Shown: piece by piece, positions 36,907 to 49,130 of the stretch | Numbering within the stretch: position 1 is the first letter of the stretch | Layout: each line of letters opens with the position of its first letter | From: Hydra vulgaris | Lineage: Eukaryota; Cnidaria; Hydrozoa; Anthoathecata; Hydridae | DNA: 64,000 nucleotides | Direction of reading: 5' to 3' | NCBI RefSeq assembly: GCF_038396675.1 | Contig: NC_088921.1 | Location: 62,607,501-62,671,500 of the forward strand | The notes under the pieces: model-generated | What the model was told of the DNA's origin: nothing | The model's input: only the letters and a program-made list of their open reading frames with translations | Database searches by the model: none | Program-made: the position numbers and the translations under genes

Positions 36907-37165
36907 TCTTTGATGGGCGGACATAAGAGTATAACTGCATTTTTGACCATTTAACGATTTATATGAGAAAATGTGACTTGTGTATGCCGGCATCAATGGT
37001 TTTAACAGTATAGTTACACCATTCGGTTCAAACAGAATAAAAGTAATAACCCATTTCTCAAAATATGACTTCTGTAGCAAAATAATTGGGTTCATAATAA
37101 TGTTTTTTTGCTCTCCTGAAAAGTTACACTTTTGCAGTTATACTCTTATGTCCGCCCATCAAAGA
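36907..37165. mobile_element. 259-bp MITE with TA target
   Basis: The terminal inverted repeat begins TCTTTGATGGGCGGACATAA and extends ~33 bp on both sides. TA flanks each end. Copy B of the host element lacks this segment (58,030-58,075 reads CTGGCATGTATATGCC without it), an empty-site comparison that confirms insertion. The TA target points to Tc1/mariner-type mobilisation. Confidence 0.8.
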
Positions 37166-37739
37166 TATGGCTGTTTTAACATTTTTAACATTTATTTGAT
37201 TTAAAAATTCAAATCCTTCAATTAGAGTTCATTTTGTAAATCAATTTATTGACATGCATTATTCAATGCATTTATTAAGTACTCTTCTGGCACAAAGGCA
37301 TTTTTATAATTATTTTATTTATTCGTTGTGATTTCATGATACTATTTATATTATACTATATTTCTATTCTATGTAGGCTTGTAATTCCATGTGGAAAAAT
37401 CGAATTTCTTCCGAAAATGCCCAAGTTTCAACCAAGTTAAATTTTTTCAAAAGGACTTAAAAACCATGTTGTTTTATTTTGCTATTTATATTGTGTAAGG
37501 ATATTATTTTTCTCATTGATGTGTAAGGATATTATTATGTTGATTTTATTTTCCAAATAAAGTTTTAGTGTAGCATGAAGTGTGTCGTTTCTTTAATATC
37601 GTTTGTATTTAAAACATTCTCATTGTAAGAAATAGTAAACTAAGTTTAGGTCACATTTTATTATTATTGCGCTATGCATACATTAAAATCGCTAAAATCG
37701 TCGAATAATACCCGTCTAGATTGTTATTCAACGGTAGTA

Positions 37740-38016
37740 CAGTAGTGGTGTAGTGGTAGAGCGCTCGCCTCATAATTAAAAAGTTCTGAGTTCGATCGCT
37801 ACCGCGTCCCTGGCAATACCGCGCTCAACTTGTTTCTCCACGTAGCGATCTTGATCGTCATGGTTTGTGTTTCGAAGTTATAGACTTGAGAGAGGGTTGT
37901 AAAAACAACTAAAGCAGCCTCCTTGACTGTAGTGTCTTTTTCGGCTTTGAGGAGGTAAATTAACACACAAAAAAAGGCTAGACACGAACTAATAAATTCT
38001 CTTCTTTTCTTTTTTC
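37740..38016 (+). mobile_element. tRNA-derived SINE
   Basis: The head GTGGTGTAGTGGTAGAGCGC holds a pol III box A (TGGTGTAGTGG, 37,746-37,756). GAGTTCGATCGC at about 37,788-37,799 is box B, at tRNA-like spacing. A CTCGCCTCATAATTA stretch sits where an anticodon arm would be. A tRNA-unrelated body follows (37,805-37,995), ending in a pyrimidine-rich tail. It is absent from copy B of the host element. It does not fold into a full tRNA 3' half, so it is a SINE and not a tRNA gene. Confidence 0.75.
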
Positions 38017-38827
38017 TGGGATAATATCAGAATGCTGTCCTTACTATTTATCTGCGTAGAATCAAGTAACAATTACAAATTTTACAATCATTAAGTTTAA
38101 GGGTTAAGGATAAATAATTTAACGTAAAACATTTTGCTAAAATGCACAGTTAAATTATTTAGGAATACAATAAACTTCCTTGTGAGATGAGTATTTTATT
38201 TGATATCATTAATACGGGTGAATGGCCTATCAAAAAGCTTTTTCTTAAAAATGTGTTTCTTGTCATACTATACTATAAAGATATAAATTGCGACTAGAAT
38301 ATACGTCGTGAGTTAAATATTATTAAAAGTAGTAAATTATCACTATAAAAATGCCCTTAAGTAATAACAATTCGCATGGCAAAGGAAATGCTTTTAGTTC
38401 GGTTAACGTATGTTTTTTTTTAAATTTGTTAGTCTGGGTTAGCAAAATGCCTCGATTGTTCAGTTTGTCTACTTATTTAACGATCTACTTATTTAACGTG
38501 ACTTAATACGTTAAATAAGTATCCGTAAACTAACGCATGCGCAGAATATCATTTTGTCTACTTATTTAACGATCTACTTATTTAACGTGACACCGGTAGA
38601 CAACAAAAAAAAGTTGCAGGAACGTTTCATCAAAAGGGTTCTCTCGGTTCCGTTAATATGTAGAAATGAATCCTTAATTATTCCAATAACGCCTTAATTA
38701 TTCGTATAAACTTTATTCGAATAATTAAAGCTTTAAAATAAAGCTATAAGTATTCGAATAAATTGAAGTTTTATCAAAAATTAGTTTAAAGTAATTTTTA
38801 ATACAAATTTTATTTTTGTTTGCAATT

Positions 38828-39027
38828 ATGGATTTGTTGCTATCCAATGCCATTAAAGCCAAGCATTTGCCTAATATTACGACTTACAAAGTAAAGCTTC
38901 GTAATAATCTTAAAGATTTAAATTCAAAGTTTCCTGTTGTAAACAAAGATCTTCTTTCTTTAAGAAATTCTGAGCTGGAAGCTTTTATTCCCATGCTAAA
39001 AGAAAATGAAGACTATATTGTTTTAAA
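38828..39027 (+). CDS. OTU-like/hAT transposase, exon 1
   Basis: The ATG at 38,828 opens MDLLLSNAIKAKHLPNITTY. The exon ends ENEDYIVLK at the donor AAAGTATGAG (GT at 39,028). The last codon is split AA|G. Exon 2 begins at 42,811 with G and continues S-MENGNCLYNSAALL, so the two join in frame. The intron is 3.78 kb only because element copy 2 sits in it; without it, about 136 bp remain. Upstream lies the right end of the 42-bp-end element. Confidence 0.75.
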
Positions 39028-40585
39028 GTATGAGTTTAAACGCGTTTTTTTATGTTTTATTTTGTTTATAAAAAAACAATAATTCTTAACAAATAACCTT
39101 TAGTTAGGTACGTGAGTAAAAAATTTCAAATTGTTTGAATACTATAATGTTATATATCATTAGAAAGAGGATTATTACAGTATTTTAAAGGTGAAAAAAT
39201 TATCAAAATCGAACAATTGGTTCAAAAGTTATGACGGTTTAAGTAGCGATTTTTTCTATATATGGATTTGTTGAAGAAACTGTGGTCAAAATAATGCTTT
39301 TCTTCACTTAAATTGTCATAACTTTGCCAATTCTTATCGAAATACAAATATCTTGGTGTCAAAAGATAGGTGTAAGAGTGGGTTACAACTTTATGTTAAA
39401 CTCTAACCACCGGGTGTATCGGATGGACAGAGGGGGCACCAAACCACCACCTCGCCCATATAAAACTGGACACTTTTTTCAGAAATTTTTTTTTTTTTAA
39501 ATTACATAAGCAATATAAATACACAAAAAAGTTATTTTAAATTTATAGTAAACCACCAAAATAAACGAGAGGTGAATGTTAGCAATAGAGGTGGGTGTGG
39601 GGGCGATTGGTGTATCACACCCTAGGATCAAAAACGACTTGATTTTATAAATATTTATATCTTTACTATAATGAGTAAAATTAGTACACAATATAAAATT
39701 ATGTTATACAATCTTACGTATAAAAGTGGTGTTTCTATTACAAAGGGGCGTATGCCCACCACCTGCCTACCCCCCCCCCCCCCCCCACCTCTCCACCCAA
39801 CCTAAAAAAAAAATATTTTTTTCAAAATTTGAACAATAAATTTAAAAAACAAATTAAAAAATTGGAAATAAATTAAAAAATAAATTCATACCAGACAACC
39901 ATCAAATATGGGAGGTTAATGTAAAACTCACAGTAGATATGTTGATGATGTTTTAGTACTATAATATCAAAAAATGTTTCAATTCTTGAAATATCTGTTT
40001 GAATATTTAAAGTACAACAACAAAGAAGTAAAAAACATATTCCACTAGATTAAAAAATACATTAGTGGTGCATCCATGGTCATAAGAGAGTGGAGTTTAA
40101 AAGAGGGCGTATCCAAATATGTCATAAGAAAGAGGCATTCTAATGCCCTTTCCACTTCTTACCAAAAATTATTATTTAATTGGATATATATTACAAAAAA
40201 AATTATACAACTACTAATGTGGGGCTATAAGTCAATTGGCTGTAAAAAACATGTCATCTTTCTAACCAAGTATAGCAAAAACCTATAATAAAGTCTTTCA
40301 TGTGATTATTACATTAACAGAAGTAAGGACCATACAGTATAGTTAACGAGCTAGCCATTTTGTTTGGTTAACAAACAAATTTTCTGTTTCAAAATAAAAA
40401 ATAAATAAAATATTAAAAAATAATAATAATAATATAAAACTGTTTTAAAGAAAATACAATATATTTTTGTGTTGGCTTTTAGTGAATGATTAAAATAATT
40501 AATTCCAAAAATGAAACTGTTTTAACCATTTTTAACGATAGACACCACGTGAAGGTAAGCCAGAGCCGTCTATCAAAAAATTTAA

Positions 40586-40935
40586 CAAGTCACAACACTT
40601 GCTGTATTATTTAGGCAAGTCACAACACTTGCTGTATTATTTAGGCAAGTCACAACACTTGCTATATAATTTATGCAAGTACAACACTTGCTGTATTATT
40701 TAGGCAAGTCACAACACTTGCTATATAACTTAGGCAAGTCACAACACTTGCTATATTATTTAGGCAAGTCACAACACTTGCTATATAATTTATGCAAGTC
40801 ACAACACTTGCTGTATTATTTAGGCAAGTCACAACACTTGCTGTATTATTTAGGCAAGTCACAACACTTGCTGTATTATTTATGCAAGTCACAACATTTG
40901 CAATACATTTTTGGCAAGTCACAACACTTGCAGTG
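40586..40935. repeat. 30-bp minisatellite, about 12 copies
   Basis: AAGTCACAACACTTGCTGTA plus TTATTTAGGC repeats with a 30-bp period (one unit has lost a base near 40,680). Variants are CTATATAA and TTATGC. It is homologous to the 4.5-unit array at 25,459-25,590 in copy 1 and sits at the equivalent place, just right of CACCACGTGAAGGTAAGCC. Confidence 0.95.
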
Positions 40936-40969
40936 TTATTAAATTAATTAAATTGTAACTCACCGGAAA

Positions 40970-41480
40970 CAACATCAGCAGCAAGCTGGATCTTTTTCAT
41001 GCAATAGTCAACAGCTTCATTATCAGTTTCATCATCTTTCCAGTAAGAAATGGTGTAAATGAAGTCATTTTTTCTTTTATTAACTTTTTTTACTCTGCCG
41101 CGATGTAAAACACCTTTGCATGTCTTTGGATCGTACCATTCATGTTCTAGTTTCTTCCCAACAATTCTATCTGACATGACATCTTCTAAATCAAATAGTT
41201 GGTCATTGAATAAGTGCTTATATGAATTAATAATCTCTTCAAAATTTAATTTAGATAGGTCACGCTCTAACTTTCTTTTTTCTTTTTCATCCATTTTTTG
41301 GCGCTTGATTTTTTGTCTTTTGCAAATCTCATCTCCTACTTTGCATCGATAGAGTCGATTTGTAAATCTGTTTTTACGTGCAACATTAATTGACCATTTA
41401 ACAATCTTTTCTCTTAAACTTAAATCTAGAGTGTCTAGATAGTCGACAGTCCTATTCTTTTTTGATCTAAGAACTGTATT
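40970..41480 (-). CDS. Lysine-rich exon of element copy 2, unknown family
   Basis: The minus strand stays open from ~41,470: NRTVDYLDTLDLSLREKIVK, NVARKNRFTNRLYRCKVGDE, KRQKMDEKEKRKLERDLSKL, FEEIINSYKHLF, SDRIVGKKLEHEWYDPKTCK, then GVLHRGRVKKVNKRKNDFIY and YCMKKIQLAADVVSG at the donor GGTGAGTT (~40,967). The first half is a charged, coiled-coil-prone helix. The second half (W-D...W-x-G-x-V...Y-x-I-x-Y-W-x-D) looks like a small beta-barrel of chromo/Tudor type. It ends in the same codon phase as the mini-exons of copy 1. I do not recognise the family. It is probably the C-terminal half of a transposon protein. Confidence 0.55.
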
Positions 41481-41645
41481 TGATAAAGAACTGTATTTGA
41501 TAACTAAGTAAATGACTAAATACTAAATTAATTCATGTAATAGGGATATAACTGACTGATCCTCTGTAAAGCAAGTTCATCTAAACAAATTAAATTAACT
41601 TTATTTTTACAAAGTAATATAAAAATTTGCATATAGTAAGTCATT

Positions 41646-41755
<110 letters not shown>

Positions 41756-42810
41756 AATGTACTCTTCCTGATGATCCAGCAATGGTGAAACTTCGAGTCG
41801 AAGATAAAAGTTAGATGAGTGTTTTTTACTAATTTATATATATATATTTAAGTTATACATAAAGGTTTAGATAGTGGCCAAATAATAATTTAAAATTAAT
41901 TTAATAAATTTATATAAAAATAACTTATTTATTAGTTATAAATTATAATCTAAAGGCTTTCCTTGTTAAATAAAGACAACGTTCAAACTTCAAATTAGAT
42001 ATGATTCATAACTAATTTGATTCATATATAAACTATATTATGAATATGATACAAAATACTATGTGAAACCTTTATTTTCTTTCTCCATTTTGTTTCTAAA
42101 TAAAATATAAAATTTAAGTCTTATTTTATTATTTACTAAAAATCCTTTTAATAAAACAATTTTGTTTAAATTTACATATTTTTAAATCATATTTTCACTA
42201 TAAAGTATCTAGGTTTATAATATCAATTTATGAAATAAGTTAAATATTGCTAATAATATTATTAATATGAATGTTATATATAAAAAAAATATATATATAT
42301 ACAAATAATCAATGGACCCCTCTGTCTCCCGCGCTAACAACAGGGAAAATGTAAATTAGGTAACAAAAGTGCAGCAAGAAATAGGGTGACTGCTACATAA
42401 TATTTTTCAACGAAAATTGGCAGGTGCATAGATAATTGAATAACTTAAAAATAAAAATTGAATAGATAAAATATAGACTATATCCTGGACATTAATTTCA
42501 CCACAGAAGTACAACTAAAACTTTGACATCAATAAACTCGGTAATATATCAATTGAGTATAATTAAAACCAAATTAATAATAAGCTTCAACTATTCTTCT
42601 TTCTAAAAATACTCTATTTTGATAACGAATACTAAAAAGTTATTTCAGAAAGCCTTCCTCAAGCACGCTAACTTTAAAGAGACTGCGAAAATCGTGGCAC
42701 AAAATTTTAGCACAAAATTCGGTTCCGTAAAACGCAATTGTCACGTACCTACTTTAGTTAAATATGTTTTTTTTAGTTATATTTAGTTTATATATGATAT
42801 GACTTTACAG

Positions 42811-45800
42811 GTCAATGGAAAATGGTAACTGTCTTTACAACTCTGCTGCTTTATTAATAAATTCATCAAATAAAACACATGAAATTCTTCGACTATTAAC
42901 TTCTGTTGAGTTGTTTGAGAAAGCAACCTTTTATTCAAGATACCCAATAATCTTAAACCAAGTGGAATCTAAAAGTTTTTCTTCACTCTCTAGTGTTTTC
43001 ATGGCATGTGTTTCATTTGAGTCTTCTGATTCTTTTACAGAATTAAATGATATAAATATTTCTGAACTTATAAAAAAAGAAGCCTATAACAATTGCAGAA
43101 ACAATAAATTTGCTTCTTTTCTTTGTTTAATTGCATTATCTACAGTGTTAAATAAGCAAATTCGTTCTGTTTATCCTGAATTCGGACTTGAAAAATATAA
43201 AAAGTTATTTAATGTGAGTATATACCCACGTGGTGATCATAAAACAAATAAAGAAATTCTGAGTATTTTATGGTGTAACACTGATTGTCGCTCTATTTCC
43301 AAAGATAAAGATATGTGGTCACCAAATCATTTTGTCCCTATTGTGAAAAGAGAAGTTTTATGCTTAAAGAAATTTGTCAAAAGTGATTTAAAAAGAGGAT
43401 TGTGTTCAGTTTTGCCAAGTGTTCTATTGCATTCTTCTGTTACCACTAAGGTTCTTAATTTATCTTGTCAACCTCCTAAAAATCCATTTTCTAATAAAAA
43501 ATCATTAGTTCAATCTCACATAAAGTTTTGCATAGATAATGAAACTAAAATTGTAGATGTAAATATTGATATTACTCCTAATCCAATCTTAGTTAATTGT
43601 ATTCCTTGTACATCAGATCAGCCTTCAAGCCTTCCTTTTTATGATGTTTCTACTTACTATGAGCGCGGTAGACATCTATCTGCTGGCAAAGATGATTCAA
43701 TGTTATTAGATCTAGTTAATAAAATATTTATTCCTAACTTGTCTTTTGTTTTTCCTGTTTCTGGTGAAAAAAAAACCGATCATTTTTATATAAATGGCTA
43801 CTTGAATATTCCTGGTTAGCTTACTCACAGATTGAAGATGGAGCATACTGCCTTCCATGTACACTGTTGGGTAGCAGAATTCCAAACAATACCACAATAA
43901 TCAACTTTATTCAAAAACCTTTTAAAATATGGGGTAATGCAACTCGTGCTTATATGGATCACAATAATAATTGTCGACTTCATCAAATGTCAATGCATTG
44001 TCTGAACATGCTGCAATCTAGATCTAATTCAAAAAAAATCTGATTGAAGTTGATATTGATAATCTAAGAAAAAAACTTATTATAAGTAATCGAAATAAAT
44101 TAATTCCAATTATAAAGACAATTATTTTTCTTGGCCGCAAAGATATTGCTTTTCGAGGTCATCGTGACAGTAAGTATCATCCACAGATTGGAGAAACATG
44201 TAAAGACAACATTGGTATAGGTAACTTTGTAGAGCTTTTAAATTTTCGTATTGAAGCAGGTGATAAAGTTCTTGAGCACCATATTCGTTCTGCTCCTAAA
44301 AATGCAACTTATATATCTAAAACCGCACAAAACGAACTTATTGAATGCTGTGGAAAAACAATCGAAGAAGTTCTAATTAAGAAAATTAAAAAGTCAGATT
44401 ATTTTTCTATCTTGTGTGATGGAGCCTCTGATTGTTCCAATGTTGAACAGCTATCTCTAGTTATAAGATACATTGACTGTGATAATGTTATTTGTGAAGA
44501 CTTTCTACGGTTTATTGAATGTAAATCTGGTACAACTGGTCTTAGTCTTTCGCAAAACATAATTTCTGCAATTGATGATCTTGGTCTTGATATCCAAAAA
44601 TGTAGAGGTCAAGGATATGATGGTGCTGGGGCAATGTCTGGTAAATTAAAAGGTATTTCATCTAGAATTAAACTTATCAATTCAAAGGCTATTTTTGTTC
44701 ACTGTGCATGCCATAAACTTAATTTAGTTATTAGTAAATCATGCAATGTTCAGAGTGTTAGAAATGCTCTTGATCAAATCAAAGATATATCATATTTTTT
44801 TAACTTATCACCTAAACGTGCTAGCTGTCTCAATAAATTCATTTTTCCTGGTCAAGCAAAATTAATTGATACATGTCGAGCTAGATGGGTTCAGAAACTT
44901 AAAAGTCTGGATGTTTTTTTGATAACTACATATCCGTTTTTCATTCAATGGAAGAAATGGCATACAATGAAGGTAAGAGTTATAATATTGATACTTCTTC
45001 AAAAGCTTCATGTTTTTTAAATCTTATGACAAATTTTTCTTTTATTGTGAGCTTAGTTTTAACAAAACAAATAATGGACTATTTCTACGCCATCGCTGTT
45101 GTTCTCCAAACTAAAGCATTTGATATATCACAACAGTGTAATGAAATAAATTGTTTAAAAACTCAAATTTTAGATTTAAAAAAAAATATTGATGTCTATC
45201 ATAACGAATGGTACTTAATTGCTCTTGACCTAGCTAAGACTCTTGATGTTTCAGAAGTTAAACCAAGGCTCTGTGGCAGACAAGTTTATAGAGATAATTA
45301 TCCCTCTGACACAGTTTCAGATTATTTCAAATATTCCATCACATCTCCTCTTCTAGATCATTTAATTAATGAATTAGAAGATAGATTTGATGAAGGTGAG
45401 ATGATTGTTTACAAAGGTTTATCTGGTATTCCTGCAACTGTTGTAAAAAAAAATAAAGAAAAATGTTTTTGGAAATCAGATTATATGGAATTTTTGCATT
45501 TTTATATATCGGATATGCCTCATCCTACATCAATTCATGCTGAATTAGATTTGTGGGAAACATTTTGGAACAATCAATCTGTGATCCCATCCACAATTTC
45601 AGAGAATTTAAAGTCTATTGATATGAGGGGTTTCCCAAACATTAGGGAAGGTTTTTTAATAATGGGAACATTTCCAATTACTACATGTGAATGCGAGAGG
45701 AGCATTTCTGTTATACGCAGACTGAAAACTTATATGCGAAGCCGCATGACAGAGTCAAGATTTAATTCTTTAGCTCTGATGTCTATTCATCAAGAAATAA

Positions 45801-45874
45801 TTCCTGATGTAGAAAGAGTTTTAAATATTTTTTCTGTTTTAGGGGAACGACGCTTAGAGTTGGTTTTTACCTAA
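42811..45874 (+). pseudogene. OTU-like/hAT transposase, exon 2 onward
   Basis: After acceptor TTTACAG, S-MENGNCLYNSAALL carries the Asn-Cys of an OTU/vertnin-like Cys box (usually DGNCL-RS). DMWSPNHFVPIV near 43,313 is the matching C-terminal His box. Next come HFYINGYL, a frame change near 43,790, and WLAYSQIEDGAYCLPCTLLG, the TTF-type zinc region of P52rIPK/ZMYM6-like hAT proteins. The hAT core follows: FLGRKDIAFRGHRDSKYHP, FSILCDGASDCSNVEQLSLV (first Asp), GYDGAGAMSGKLKGISSRI (second Asp), HCACHKLNLVIS. The gene ends with a C-terminal dimerisation block, GFLIMGTFPITTCECERSIS and RRLKTYMRSRM (45,650-45,750). A second frame change lies near 44,940-45,000. The structure is otherwise complete, so decay is recent. 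The Cys-box Asp is Glu (MENGNC), which may weaken any protease activity. Confidence 0.85.
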
Positions 45875-46019
45875 TATTAATTTATTAATTTCTTTTTTGT
45901 TTATTGACTATATTCGTGTATTTTATTTTATATTTAAGTTTATCTTATATTTAGTGAAAATTAGAAAAGCAACATAAAAAATTAAAAATAAAACCCTATT
46001 AAAAAAATTTGGCCTTATT

Positions 46020-46294
46020 GCCTATCAAGAAAAGGAAAGAATCCAGAAATGGAGGACTAACCTAAGGCAACAATATTAATACTTTACATAAACTGCCTAT
46101 CAAGAAAAGGAAAGAATCCAGAAATGGATGGCTAACCTAAGGCAACTATATTAATACTTTACATTAACTGCCTATCAAGAAAAGGTAAGAATCCAGAAAT
46201 GGAGGGCTAACCTAAGGCAACAATACAAATACTTTACACTAACTGCCTATCAAGAAAAGGAAAGAATCCAGAAATGGAGGGCTAACCTTAGGCC
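46020..46294. repeat. 75-bp tandem repeat, about 3.7 copies
   Basis: GCCTATCAAGAAAAGGAAAG begins at 46,020, 46,095, 46,170 and 46,245, exactly 75 bp apart. Units differ by a few substitutions. It lies in the 3' subterminal part of the hAT element. Confidence 0.95.
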
Positions 46295-46501
46295 ACATGA
46301 CAGTTTACAGATGGAGTGCAAAGTCCTATGGCTTACCTTCTCGTTGGTGCACTTCGTTAAATAGGTTAGACAAGTAAAAAATGTCTAATTTATGAACAGA
46401 ATAGCCAAGGCAATATTTTTATTAGTTTTGTTTTATATGGGTAATTGAGAACAATGCCAAGTAAGTAATAATAAAGTACTGATGCCGCTTTGATGACGAA
46501 T

Positions 46502-46592
46502 TATAGTCGGCGATATTTTTTTGCAACCTTACCCCCCCCCCCCCTCTTGCAAGCCCGTGGGAGGGGTTTACAAAAAAATATCGCCGACTATA
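46502..46592. repeat. Perfect 22-bp inverted repeat around a C-run
   Basis: The arms 46,502-46,523 and 46,571-46,592 (core AGTCGGCGATATTTTTTTG) are exact complements. The 47-bp loop contains fourteen C and GAGGGG. It could be a small foldback insertion near the hAT right end. Confidence 0.85.
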
Positions 46593-48396
46593 TTTTGGCA
46601 ATTCGAAAAAAAACAGGCAACACCCACAAAAAATCCTGCATCCGCCCCTGAGTATTATGCGTAATAAAACTTGAATAGCTCTGGGTTTCTGACACGTCAG
46701 ACGAAGGTGCATTCAAAACAAAAATTTGTGCGCTCAAATTTTAACCCCAACTAATAAATATTTACTAATATAATTTCACTTCACTTTGATTAAACTCATT
46801 CCTTTCCTGAACTGCTTAAGTCAAACTGTTTGACAAATATTATAATTACCGGCAATTTATGCTCGGATTTTTGTTACCACGGCTACGCGTTTGTACTCAA
46901 CTGTTGAATTGAAATTAAAAGTCTTTCATACTCAACGCCGTTAATGCATGTTCTGGAAAATACACGAATTTTGCGTTTTTATAAAAAGGTTATGTTTGAC
47001 TGCATTTTTTTAGCCCAAATAATTTATTTTTTTTAATTATTTTTTTTTCCCCGAGCGCTTTAATTTGTCTAAAATCAAACAAAGTTAACTTTTTTTTAAA
47101 TTACTAAAGTTTAGATATAAAATTTTTCTTTATGGTTGATGAACCATATTTTGGTATAAAATGGTGCTGCGCTCAATGAAGATAAAACATTAAATTTAGA
47201 AAACAACTTTTTCAAACAAGTTTTAAGTTATATGTTTAATTTCTAACCAGTCATATGTCTGCAAACATAACAAAGGTCGAAAAAAATTAGTTATTTCAAG
47301 TTTAAAATCTGTTTTTTTCCATTTTATATGAAAGTTTTTATTAATTTGAGTGTGAAGAACACACAAATTGACATACGACCAGTTAGACTTTTAAAGTTAA
47401 ACCTCTTAATGTTTATTTAAAAGTCTAAGCTCAAAATTTAAACATTACTGTGATATGAGCCACCCCTATTTTATAATGCCATAAAACTATTTTACTAAAA
47501 TTCCGGTCTTTAAATTACCATAGATTAATGTAAACATGTAAAATAGCGGGCAGAATATAAATTTACTTAACCAAATTTAGAATACAAGTAAGCAACAGAT
47601 TTATAATAAAATTAACTCAATTTTTTGTTATGTCAGAGCTGTCAATTGCTGATCTTTTAACTTGCGGTTTCTCTAAAGTTGCAGTATATATAGCTTTAAT
47701 TGAAAAACATAGAATCAAACATTTAGTAAATGAAAATTATAAAGTTTTTAGATCAAGAGTGCTAAATCATCAATACAAAATTTATATTGAAAAAAATCCT
47801 ACATTTCACTTTAGTTATGAACAAATCAAAAGAAAAGGCCGGGCTATTGTTAAACATTTAAAAAACTTAGGGAAGACCAGGTCAAAATTGTCTTTGAAAA
47901 ATATTTTGCTTACCTTTTCGAAAGAAAGATTTAATAATTTAGGAAGCTCAAAAATGCTTCATAGCCTTTTTAACTGTCAAGGATGAATAGCTAACAAAAG
48001 ATTAAAATTAGTGTTTAGAAATATTTCCTGCCAAATGTAAAAGGTTCAAATATAAAGAAGAAAAAAGAGCAATGCATAGGCAGAAAAAACTTTCAATCGC
48101 AACTCATAAAGCACTGAACAAACTAGAGCAGGATTTTAATAAAACATTTTCCACCACATTCACAAAGGCTATGAAAATCAATATACCTAATCCACAAAAT
48201 AAAAAACACAGATATGATGCAAATAAAATAAAAAATGGTATTGAAAATCAATGAAAAGAAACCTCAACAGATAGGTATTTATATACGAAAGCTCAGCAGA
48301 TAAGTATTCATAAACACCTGAGTATTTAGATCTATACATAATAAATATTGTTTGTACATACTGTATATACTACACAAGTGTGTATGTGCTTGCTGC

Positions 48397-48401
<5 letters not shown>

Positions 48402-48463
<62 letters not shown>
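48402..48463. repeat. (GA)n microsatellite
   Basis: About 31 GA units followed by GTGTACTCTCTCTCAC. It lies in an intron of the gene above. Confidence 0.95.
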
Positions 48464-48465
<2 letters not shown>

Positions 48466-49039
48466 TACTCTCTCTCACTTTGTTTTACATGTATAATATA
48501 TGTATATAACACAAAGTATTATAAAAAATTAACTTTTTTAGGGCATTTGGTGTTCCTGTATCATTAAGCAATAGAGATAAGCTCCGCCTAACCCATAGTT
48601 TTGAAACACAAAAAATTGCGAAAAAAAGAAGAATATTAAAACTATCAGCTATAAAAAATGTAAGTCAAGTACAAGCAAATGAGTTGGTTAAAAAAAGAAT
48701 AGTATAACATCAAAACAGATTTGAATTAAGTCAATATTTATAATTACAATGCGTCATTATGTTAAATTTAGGACTGGCATAAGTCATTAGTTCATCCAGT
48801 GATCCCTGGGTGAAGTAGTATGTAGGGATTTTTTTACATAAACCAAATAAAGAATCTAATAAAACCTAATAAATATCAAATAGAGGAAAATTTAACTTAC
48901 ACCATTATAGTTCTTACCAGCTCAAATGATCATTAATTATAAATGATGTATGAATTTTTTATAATTTGGACATTTAATTAATGTGTATTAATTAAATGCA
49001 ACAGATGGCCTTGGTATTATAATTTCAAGTTGTATATTT

Positions 49040-49040
<1 letters not shown>

Positions 49041-49124
<84 letters not shown>
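49041..49124. repeat. (AT)n microsatellite
   Basis: About 42 AT units, intronic in the same gene. Confidence 0.95.

Positions 49125-49130
<6 letters not shown>

Larger units (their letters stand above)
34672..38596. mobile_element. Element with 42-bp inverted ends, copy A
   Basis: Left CCGGTGTCGCGTTAAATAAG and right (inverse) CCGGTGTCACGTTAAATAAG open a ~42-bp terminal inverted repeat with one mismatch. Each end contains a 16-bp direct repeat, GTTAAATAAGTAGATC then GTTAAATAAGTAGAC. A second right-end copy is nested at 38,461-38,505. The interior has no convincing gene. Copy B (56,466-62,467) and a fragment (23,320-23,665) share most of it. Outside the ends, imperfect inverse arms (AACGGAACCGAAAGAACCCT at 34,559 and its complement near 38,650) suggest it landed in, or captured, a foldback element. 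No target duplication was found. Confidence 0.8.

Noticed and set aside
37740-37812. Functional tRNA gene
   Set aside because: Box A and box B are present, but a proper acceptor-stem complement and anticodon arm are not. The unit continues into an unrelated body, so it is a SINE head.
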